39,431 bases of DNA from Sphaerisporangium melleum (GTDB taxonomy: Bacteria > Actinomycetota > Actinomycetes > Streptosporangiales > Streptosporangiaceae). Below are positions 32,664-39,431 of the stretch, piece after piece; positions within the stretch are counted from its first letter, which is position 1, and every line of letters begins with the position of its first letter. A program made the position numbers and the translations under genes. Under the pieces are notes generated by a model that had not been told where the DNA came from, did no database searches, and saw nothing but the letters and a program-made list of their open reading frames with translations. The stretch is taken from the NCBI RefSeq assembly GCF_014646695.1, contig NZ_BMNT01000059.1:1-39431 (forward strand), in the 5' to 3' direction.

Positions 32664-33521
32664 GTGAGCGGCGGCGAGCTGCCGCTGGCCCTAGCCTTCA
32701 CCGCGGGGACGGTGGCCGCGATCAACCCCTGCGGATTCGCCATGCTGCCGGCCTATCTCACCCTGCTGCTGGCCGGCGACGGGGTGGACCGGCGCGGGCC
32801 GCTCGTCCGGGCCCTCGTGCTGGCGGCGGCGATGACGGCCGGGTTCGTCACCGTCTTCGGCGGCTTCGGCGTCGCCATCTCGGCCCTCGCCGTGACCGCG
32901 GGCCGCTACCTGCCGTGGGCGACGCTGGTCGTCGGCGCGCTGCTGGCCGGCCTCGGCGCGTGGACGCTGAGCGGACGAGAACTGCTGCTCCGCGTCTCCG
33001 GCCCGGCCACCGGCCGCCCCTCCACCGCACCACTGTCGCTTTACGGGTACGGCCTCTCCTACGCGGTGGCCTCCCTGTCGTGCACGGTGGGGCCGTTCCT
33101 CGCGGTCACCTCGGCGTCGGTGTCCGGCGGAGGGGTGCTCGGCGGGGCGGCGGCCTTCGTGGCGTACGCCCTCGGCATGGGGCTGGTCGTCGCCGTGCTG
33201 TCGCTGGCCGTGGCCCTGGCCCGCGCCACCGTGGTCGCGCGGCTGCGCCGGCTGCTGCCGTACGTCTCGCGCGCCGGCGGCGCCCTGCTCGTCCTGGCCG
33301 GCGTGTACGTCCTGTACTACGGCTGGTACGAGCTGCGGGTGCTGGGCGGGGCGGAGGCCGACGATCCGGTCGTCGGGGCGGTGACCAGGGTGCAGGGCCT
33401 GATCTCCGGCGCCCTGGCGTCGGTGGCCGCCGGCTGGGCGCTCCTCGCCCTGATCGTGCTGTCCTGCGCCGCGTTCGCCGTATGGGCGCTGTGGCGGCGC
33501 CCGCGGCGGGTCAAACCGTAA
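32664..33521 (+). CDS. CcdA/DsbD-type transmembrane electron-transfer protein
   Basis: This is a 285-residue membrane protein. The CcdA hallmark lies in TAGTVAAINPCGFAMLPAYL (Cys 23), with the second redox Cys at 140 (VASLSCTVGPFLAV). Six helices span the protein, and a C-terminal extra hydrophobic segment (ASVAAGWALLALIVLSC) is followed by a basic tail. It passes reducing power from cytoplasmic thioredoxin to exported thiol proteins, here most likely the TlpA-like lipoprotein 124 bases upstream. GTG 32664 is chosen because the family N-terminus begins there; the ribosome site is weak. Confidence 0.88.
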   Translation: MSGGELPLALAFTAGTVAAINPCGFAMLPAYLTLLLAGDGVDRRGPLVRALVLAAAMTAGFVTVFGGFGVAISALAVTAGRYLPWATLVVGALLAGLGAWTLSGRELLLRVSGPATGRPSTAPLSLYGYGLSYAVASLSCTVGPFLAVTSASVSGGGVLGGAAAFVAYALGMGLVVAVLSLAVALARATVVARLRRLLPYVSRAGGALLVLAGVYVLYYGWYELRVLGGAEADDPVVGAVTRVQGLISGALASVAAGWALLALIVLSCAAFAVWALWRRPRRVKP

Positions 33522-33626
33522 CGCCGTCGACGCCCGCGATCCGGCCGCCCCGATCAGCCTGCTCGGCCCGCCCGCCACCCATGGCACGAGGCGATCGGGC
33601 CCTATGTCCGGCCACCCGCGCCGCTT

Positions 33627-33649
33627 CCCGGCGGCCCACGGCCGCCGGG
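33627..33649 (+). terminator. Strong hairpin terminator after the CcdA gene
   Basis: The perfect 10-bp stem CCCGGCGGCC / GGCCGCCGGG with a CAC loop is followed by TGGTTTAAT, a weak T-run. It separates the thiol-redox genes from the large TPR gene. Confidence 0.8.
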
Positions 33650-33684
33650 TGGTTTAATGACGCGGTCGCGGGGAGGGCGGATTA

Positions 33685-36600
33685 TTGATCGGCACAGGCG
33701 ACTTATGGCTTATATCCAAATTCATCGGATTTCGTAGCTGGGATGAGCTGGACGCGTTCACCGCGGATCACGCGGCGCGATTCCACGATGCCGTGCCATA
33801 CCGGCTCACCCTCATCGCCGAGCACGCGCGCGGGCAGGGCGACACGGCCGCCGCGGCGGACATCGAGCGGCGGCTCGCCGCCCTGGGGCAGGCCGGTCCG
33901 TCGGATCTCCCCGGTGCCGGTGGCCCGGGAGGTGCCGCAGGCCACGGCGCCCCGGCAGGTCCCACTGATCCCGCGGCCCGCGGCGATGACGGCGGGCCGG
34001 CCGAACGCGGTGACCTCGCCGACCTGACCGCCTACCGGCCGCTGGCGCTCGCGTACGACGTGCTGGACGCGCCGAGCTGGGAGGCGGTCCTGGAGCTGGG
34101 CGCTTCGCCCGCCGAAGTGGCGGCGGGCGACCTGGACGCGGCGCTCGCGTCGGTCGAGGCGGGCGCCCTGCGGGCGGGGGACGACGACACCGCCGACGCG
34201 GCCCGGCGGCACCGGGCCGTACTGGAACGCGCGCGGACCGCGGGCACGGCCACCGCCCTGGCCGAGGCGGCCGCCACCCCCTCGCTTCGCGAGCCGAAGG
34301 ACCTGCCCGCGTGGATCGAGGTTCTCGGCCACCTCACCGGGGTCGCCGACGAGGACGTGCCGGAGGTCGTCGCGGCGCGGCCCGCGCTGCTCAGCGCCGA
34401 CGGGGACGCCCTCATGCGCAGGCTGTTCACCACATTGGTGGCCGAGCAGGCCCACGCGCCGGCGCTGCTGCTGGAGGAACGGCGGCTGAGGCTGGAGCGG
34501 ATGCGGCGGCCGGGCGGCCCGGACGGCCCCGCCGCGGACGGCGCCCTCCCGGTCCGGGAGCTGATGGCCTTCGCCGAGGAGTCGCTGGCCCGGTTCGACA
34601 CCTCCGGCGACCAGCGCGCACTGGAGAGGTCACTCGTCCTGCTGCTGTCCGCGTTCCGCCACCTGTACCGGGAAGGGCTGCGGCCGCCGGAGGACGACGG
34701 CGCCGCCGGTCACCGTGCGAGCACGGAGAACACCGGGAACGCCGCCGAGGGCGACGCGCCGGCCTGGCCGGTGACGAGCCGCATCGCCTCGGCCTTCCGC
34801 CGGCGCTGGCGGATCAGCGGCGATCTTTCCGACCTGCGACTGGCGGTCGGCCTGCACTGGGCCGCGCTGGACTCCGCCGCGGGGGAGACCTCCGCGCAGA
34901 CGCGTGCGCCGCTCCTCGCCGAGCTGATCGACGCGCTCACGCCGTGGATCAACGTCACCGGGGACCGGTCGCTGATCCCGTCGCTGGTCACCCTGTCGGA
35001 GGAACTCCTCCGGCTCCGCGACCACCCCACCCGTGAGCGGGCCGACGCGCTGGTGAACCTGGTGGGGAGCCTGCTCGCGCTGTTCGGCGACGTCGGGGAC
35101 CCCGCGCTGGTCGAGCGCGGCCTGTCCCTGTGCCGTGAGGCGCTGTCGCTGCCGGGGAACCGGCCGGGCTTCCGGCTCACCCTGCAGGTGCAACTGGTCA
35201 CGGCACTGGCCTACCGCTACCAGCTCACCAGGCGGGACGACGGGCTGGACGAGGCCATCGGCGAAGTGCTGGCCACCGTCGAGAACGCGCCGGAAGACGA
35301 CGGGAACGCCGGTGGGTACGCCGCGGCGCTGGGCGCGTCGCTGATCCAGGTGTTCACCGCGACCGCCCGGCTCGGCCTGGCCGACGCCGCGGTCCGGCTG
35401 CTCGAACTGGCCACCGCGCGGCTCGCCCCGGCGCCGCCGGTCAGCGTGCTCACCGACCTGTCGACGGCGCTGCTGCAGCGGCACCAGCTCACCGGCGACC
35501 CCGGCGACCTCGACCGCGCCCTGGACGCGGGACGGCTGGCGGTGCGGCAGGCCGACCGGCGCGACCCGCGGGCGGGCGGCGTGCTCATGGCGCTGGGCAA
35601 CGCGCTGTGCCTGCGATATCGGCAGCGCAAGGACCAGACCGACCTGGACGAGGCCGTGGGGACGCTCGGCTCGGCGGCCGAGCTGTCCGGCGGGGCCCAG
35701 CGCCTCACCGTCCTGGCCAACCTCGGCATGGCACTGATCGACCGCTACCAGAGCGGCCGGGAGATCGCCGACCTGGAACGGGCCATCTCGGTGCTGGATG
35801 AGGCGGTCAGCGGCAGCGAGCCCGGCGAGCCGAACCGGCTGCGCCGGATCGGCAGCCTGGCCGGGGCGCTGCGGCTGCGCTCGCGCCGGGCCGAGGGGAC
35901 GGCCGCCGACCTCGACCGGGCGGTGGCCATGCTGGAGGAGGCCCTCGCCACCGCCCCCGGCGGGCACCCCGGCCTGCCGTTCGTCTGGTCGGCGCTCGGC
36001 CTGGCCCTGTGGAGCAGGTTCCACCGCGACCACGACGCCGGGGACGTCCGGCGGGCCGAGCGGCTGATGCGCGCGACGCTCCAGGCGATGCCGGGGACGT
36101 CCTCGCTGCTGGAGGAGCTGCTGTGGGACTACCTGCTGGTCGCGCGCGACCTGGCCGCGTACGACCGCACGTCCGCCGGCCTGCCCACCGGCGACCTGGA
36201 CGCCCGGGTGAAGCAGACGCACCGGCGGCTGCTGGGCCTCGTGCGCGCCGGCGCCGATCCGGACGCGCTCCTGGACGAGCCGGCCGCCGACTGGCGGCGA
36301 CCGGGCGCCTCGTCCGCGGGGACGCCCGGGCCCGTCGCGGCCGGAGCGAGCGATCCTGCCGGAGAAGACGGCCCGGACATAACGGACCGGTACGACGGAA
36401 TGAACGGGCCCATCGGGCAGACCGGACCCGACGAGGACGGCACACCCGGCGAGCCCGACCGGTTCGAGGGCCTGCCGGACAGCTTCAGGCTGCTGGCGGT
36501 CGAGGAGGCCGGCCGGAACCTCACCATCCCGGAGGCGCTCTGGTCGCTGATGAGCCGGCTGGAGGAGGGGTGGCTGAGCGAGGAGCAGAGTGAGAGCGCG

Positions 36601-39431
36601 GTCGTCGCGGACGCGGAGGTCTGGGGCAGGGTGCTCGCGCATCCCGCGTTCGACCGCATCGAGGAGCGCGGGCGGCGGGCCCTGCTGCTGCGCGCGATCG
36701 TGACGCTGTACTTCGCCTACCAGGCGGAGGAGAGCCTGCGCGGCCTGGACCGGGTGCTCGCCGCCTTCCATCGGCTCGTGGCGCTGCTGCCCGAGGACCA
36801 TCCGTGGCACCCGATCGTGCTCGTCGACATCGCCCGCATGCAGGCCACCCGGTACCTCCACACGGCCGACGTGCGCGACCTGGACGCGCCGTTCGGCCTG
36901 CTCGCCGGCCTGGCCGCGCGCCTGCCGGCGGCCGCCCCTCGGCGGATGACCTGCCTGGAGCACCTGGCGGGCCTGCTCGGCCGGTACCCCGACGCGGCCA
37001 GGCGCACCGAGTCGCAGGCCCGCCGGCTCCACCTGGTGAACCGGCTGTTCGACGAGCGGCCATCCGACGCCGATCCGCCTGCGGTGACCCGGGTCCTGTA
37101 CGCGCTCATCCGGGGGCACATGGAGCTCGGCCAGGAGCCCGGCCACGAGATCGAGGCGCTGAGCCGGGCCGCCGACCTCGCCGACCTGCTCCCCGGCGGC
37201 CCGGCGACGGACCGGGAAGATCCGGAGGAGCCGTCGCTGGCCGAAATGCTCCGCGCGCACGTCGCCGGCCTGGCCGGGGCCGAGGGCGAGCGCATCGAGA
37301 CCGACCTCGGCGAGCTGACCGACGTGGCCCGGCGGCTGGACCCCGAGGCGGGCGCGGAGCGCGTCCGCCGGCTGCGCCTGGCCTCCCGTCAGCTGTCGCT
37401 CGCCGCCGATCCCGGCACCTGGTTCGTGGTGCGCGCCGCGCTCGTCGCGGACCTGTCGCGCACACTGTCGGGCGAGCGCGCGGCCAACATCGAGGAGGCC
37501 ATCGCCCTGGCCAGGGAGGCGCTGGCCGAGGCCGAGGTGCACGGCGACCCGGACACCACGGCGGTGTTCTGCACGCTTCTGGCCGAGCTGTATCCGGATC
37601 GGGTGCGCGGCGTCCGGGCCGACAACGTCGACCAGGCCCTGTCCTTCGCCCGCCGCGTCGCCGAAGAGCCGGCCCCGGGCTCGCCCACCTGGATCCGGGG
37701 GCAGCGGCAGACCGCGTACATCCTGACCCGGCGGATCAACGGCGACCACCGGGCCGACCTGGAGGAGGCGCTGGACCGCTGCCTGCGGGCCGCCGCCGTG
37801 ACCGACCGCGAGAGCAGGCCCGGTGAGTGGGCGGGCGTGCGGTTCACGCTGGGCACGGTCTACACCGGCCGGGTCGCCGGACAGCGCGCGCAGAACCTCG
37901 AACGCGCCATCGCCGCCTTCGAGGAGGCTCTCGGCGTACTGACCCTGGAGGACGACACGCACGACTGGGCGAACACCCACCACAACCTCGCCGGCGCCTA
38001 CGCCGACCGCCTGCTCGGCGACCGAGAGGACAACCTTCGCAAGGCGGCCGAGCACTACCACCAGGAGCTGCGGTTCTTCGACCGGGCGGGCTGGCCGGGT
38101 GACTGGGCGCTGGCCCAGCTCGGCCTCGGCGACGTCTACAGCCAGTCCCGCCGGCCGGCCCCGGCGGAGACGATGCGGCTCGCGGTCGCCGCCTTCGAGG
38201 ACGCGCTCACCGTGTTCACCAGGGACGGCGACCCGAGCCGCTGGGCCGAGGCGCACAACTCCCTCGGGCTGCTGCTCATCGACGCCGACGCCGTCGGCGG
38301 CCGCGTCCGGGAACCGCGGCGCGCGCTGGAGTGCTTCCAGGCCGCGCTGGAGGTGTTCACCCCCGAGGCCGACCCGTACCGCCGGGCCCGGGTGCTGATG
38401 AACATGGCCGGTCCGCTGATCATCCTCGCCGAGGAGGAGGCCGGCCACCCGGCCGCGGCACTCGGCCACCTGCGGTCGGCCATGGCGTACGCCCAGGAGG
38501 CGGCGGCGGCCTTCGACCGGGACGTGCACCCTCTGGACTGGGCGCGCGCGCAGGCCGCCGTCGCCGAGTGCGCGCGGCGTCACGCCGAGCTGCGCCGGCG
38601 AGCGGACGTACAGGACGCCGTGCCGGTCATGGAAGACGCGCGGGACACGGCGCGGGCGATGGAGGACGCGCTGGAGGTGTTCCGGGTCAACGGCCTGCTC
38701 CGGGAGACGTGGAACCTGGCGGGCGCCCTGGCCGAGCATCACGCGGCCCGGGGCGCGTGGGGACGGGCCGCCACGGCCTACCGCGCCGGCGCGGCGGCCG
38801 CCGAGGCCCAGTACCAGGCGTCCCTGCTGCGCGAGTCGCGCGACCTGACGCTGGCGTCCATCCGCCCGCTCGTCGAGATCGGCGTGGCGGCACTGGCCAG
38901 GGCCGGGGACCGGGACGGCGCGCTGGTCGCGGTCGAGCGGGCGCGGGCCCGCTGGCTGGGCGAGGCGCTGGCCCGCGACCGCGTCGACCTCGACCGGCTG
39001 GCGCGGGATCACCCCGAACTGGCGGACGCCTACCGCGCCGCCTCGCACGCGGTGCTGTCGCTGGAGTCGGCCGAACGCGCACCGGCTCGGGCCGAAGGCG
39101 ATGATGAGCCGGCCCTCCCCATCGCGCGTGAGGCGGACCCGGCCACGGCCCCCACCACTCCTCCCATCGGCCCGCCGAAGGCGTACCCGCCCGGCGAACC
39201 GGACGCCCAGCACTTGCCGCACGAACCGAGCGCCCCAGGACGGGAGAGCCGTCCAGACGGGCAGAGGGAGCCCGGCGAACCAGGCGGACCAGACGGATCG
39301 GACGAGCTGAGTGAACCGGCCATGCCGGACGGGCGAAGCGAACCGGACAGCCTCGGCGAGCCGGGCGGTCCGGGCGAGCCGGGCGGTCCGGGCGAGCCGG
39401 GCGGTCCGGGCGAGCCGGGCGGTCCGGGCGA
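33685..39431 (+). CDS. Very large TPR protein, probably CHAT-domain type (3' end outside window)
   Basis: One frame stays open for 1915 codons to the window end. The start is TTG 33685, eight bases after GGAGG and downstream of in-frame stops at 33655 and 33658. The N-terminal 150 residues are helical and acidic. Two blocks of TPR-like repeats follow (for example DLDRALDAGRLAVRQADR, DLDEAVGTLGSAAELSGG, NLERAIAAFEEALGVL), separated by a Gly/Asp/Pro linker near 36300-36460. ALVAVERARARWLGEALARD near the end is the segment that typically precedes the caspase-like CHAT protease domain; that domain would lie beyond the edge, after a low-complexity, collagen-like insert. CHAT-TPR proteins are linked to bacterial conflict and programmed death. 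CHAT assignment is inference. Confidence 0.8.
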   Translation, partial: MIGTGDLWLISKFIGFRSWDELDAFTADHAARFHDAVPYRLTLIAEHARGQGDTAAAADIERRLAALGQAGPSDLPGAGGPGGAAGHGAPAGPTDPAARGDDGGPAERGDLADLTAYRPLALAYDVLDAPSWEAVLELGASPAEVAAGDLDAALASVEAGALRAGDDDTADAARRHRAVLERARTAGTATALAEAAATPSLREPKDLPAWIEVLGHLTGVADEDVPEVVAARPALLSADGDALMRRLFTTLVAEQAHAPALLLEERRLRLERMRRPGGPDGPAADGALPVRELMAFAEESLARFDTSGDQRALERSLVLLLSAFRHLYREGLRPPEDDGAAGHRASTENTGNAAEGDAPAWPVTSRIASAFRRRWRISGDLSDLRLAVGLHWAALDSAAGETSAQTRAPLLAELIDALTPWINVTGDRSLIPSLVTLSEELLRLRDHPTRERADALVNLVGSLLALFGDVGDPALVERGLSLCREALSLPGNRPGFRLTLQVQLVTALAYRYQLTRRDDGLDEAIGEVLATVENAPEDDGNAGGYAAALGASLIQVFTATARLGLADAAVRLLELATARLAPAPPVSVLTDLSTALLQRHQLTGDPGDLDRALDAGRLAVRQADRRDPRAGGVLMALGNALCLRYRQRKDQTDLDEAVGTLGSAAELSGGAQRLTVLANLGMALIDRYQSGREIADLERAISVLDEAVSGSEPGEPNRLRRIGSLAGALRLRSRRAEGTAADLDRAVAMLEEALATAPGGHPGLPFVWSALGLALWSRFHRDHDAGDVRRAERLMRATLQAMPGTSSLLEELLWDYLLVARDLAAYDRTSAGLPTGDLDARVKQTHRRLLGLVRAGADPDALLDEPAADWRRPGASSAGTPGPVAAGASDPAGEDGPDITDRYDGMNGPIGQTGPDEDGTPGEPDRFEGLPDSFRLLAVEEAGRNLTIPEALWSLMSRLEEGWLSEEQSESAVVADAEVWGRVLAHPAFDRIEERGRRALLLRAIVTLYFAYQAEESLRGLDRVLAAFHRLVALLPEDHPWHPIVLVDIARMQATRYLHTADVRDLDAPFGLLAGLAARLPAAAPRRMTCLEHLAGLLGRYPDAARRTESQARRLHLVNRLFDERPSDADPPAVTRVLYALIRGHMELGQEPGHEIEALSRAADLADLLPGGPATDREDPEEPSLAEMLRAHVAGLAGAEGERIETDLGELTDVARRLDPEAGAERVRRLRLASRQLSLAADPGTWFVVRAALVADLSRTLSGERAANIEEAIALAREALAEAEVHGDPDTTAVFCTLLAELYPDRVRGVRADNVDQALSFARRVAEEPAPGSPTWIRGQRQTAYILTRRINGDHRADLEEALDRCLRAAAVTDRESRPGEWAGVRFTLGTVYTGRVAGQRAQNLERAIAAFEEALGVLTLEDDTHDWANTHHNLAGAYADRLLGDREDNLRKAAEHYHQELRFFDRAGWPGDWALAQLGLGDVYSQSRRPAPAETMRLAVAAFEDALTVFTRDGDPSRWAEAHNSLGLLLIDADAVGGRVREPRRALECFQAALEVFTPEADPYRRARVLMNMAGPLIILAEEEAGHPAAALGHLRSAMAYAQEAAAAFDRDVHPLDWARAQAAVAECARRHAELRRRADVQDAVPVMEDARDTARAMEDALEVFRVNGLLRETWNLAGALAEHHAARGAWGRAATAYRAGAAAAEAQYQASLLRESRDLTLASIRPLVEIGVAALARAGDRDGALVAVERARARWLGEALARDRVDLDRLARDHPELADAYRAASHAVLSLESAERAPARAEGDDEPALPIAREADPATAPTTPPIGPPKAYPPGEPDAQHLPHEPSAPGRESRPDGQREPGEPGGPDGSDELSEPAMPDGRSEPDSLGEPGGPGEPGGPGEPGGPGEPGGPG
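39358..39431 (+). repeat. 18-bp tandem repeat encoding collagen-like triplets
   Basis: Four perfect in-frame copies of an 18-bp unit (GAGCCGGGCGGTCCGGGC) and the start of a fifth run to the window edge, encoding Glu-Pro-Gly-Gly-Pro-Gly. Read as Gly-X-Y triplets this is GEP-GGP, as in bacterial collagen-like segments. It is prone to slippage and assembly breaks. Confidence 0.9.

Noticed and set aside
34630-39222. 1530-residue minus-strand open frame
   Set aside because: It is the antisense shadow of the TPR gene: low-complexity Arg/Gly/Pro/Val/Gln content, no ribosome site, no domain. The plus frame has TPR repeats and a good start.
39358-39431. CRISPR-like repeat array
   Set aside because: The 18-bp units are contiguous with no spacers and encode an in-frame peptide repeat.

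Overview
The window is very GC-rich DNA with G/C-ending codons, GTG and TTG starts, G-rich ribosome sites and hairpin terminators without clear U-tracts. This points to an actinomycete. The FxSxx-COOH peptide system, the long STAND and CHAT/TPR proteins and the lineage-typical leader peptide suggest Streptosporangiales or a close relative; that placement is inference. I saw no rRNA, tRNA, insertion sequence, phage gene or CRISPR array.

Layout. 1-5.8 kb holds housekeeping and accessory genes: the tail of an unknown gene, an acyltransferase-3 membrane protein, a membrane-anchored endonuclease/exonuclease/phosphatase, a YjbR-like protein, a universal stress protein, and a VOC protein divergent from a WYL regulator with a perfect 11-bp inverted repeat between them. 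6.0-7.9 kb is a three-gene module: a 14-cysteine protein, a Tat-exported protein and a MauE-like redox membrane protein. 8.0-10.6 kb holds a DUF1992 protein and a convergent pair made of a WD40-like protein and a membrane-anchored protein.

10.9-16.8 kb (minus strand) is a tightly coupled organosulfur operon: a 24-residue leader peptide, an SsuA/SsuB/SsuC-type ABC importer, an NtaA/DmoA-type flavin monooxygenase and two flavin reductases. Divergent from it is a 3' fragment of an SBP56/methanethiol-oxidase gene and a small coupled membrane protein. An 18-base motif beside the sulfur-operon promoter recurs, with 15 of 18 bases identical, in front of the cysteine-rich module 11 kb away.

19.1-27.6 kb is the most interesting part: an FxSxx-COOH RiPP locus. 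It has an FxsB radical SAM enzyme, an HExxH partner, a divergent NB-ARC/TPR protein of the FxSxx system, and a 48-residue FxsA precursor ending FQSSL that is easily missed. Immediately downstream are a SIR2-like protein with its expected NAD-site residues and an nSTAND1-TPR ATPase. The FxsC TIR partner known from such loci is absent. I propose that the SIR2/STAND pair takes its place, making a peptide-linked NAD-depleting immune or signalling module.

27.7-33.5 kb carries an MFS transporter, a small membrane protein, an orphan histidine kinase, a SnoaL-like protein and a TlpA/CcdA thiol-redox pair. 33.7 kb to the end is one huge TPR protein, probably of the CHAT type. It runs off the window inside an 18-bp tandem repeat encoding collagen-like Gly-X-Y triplets.
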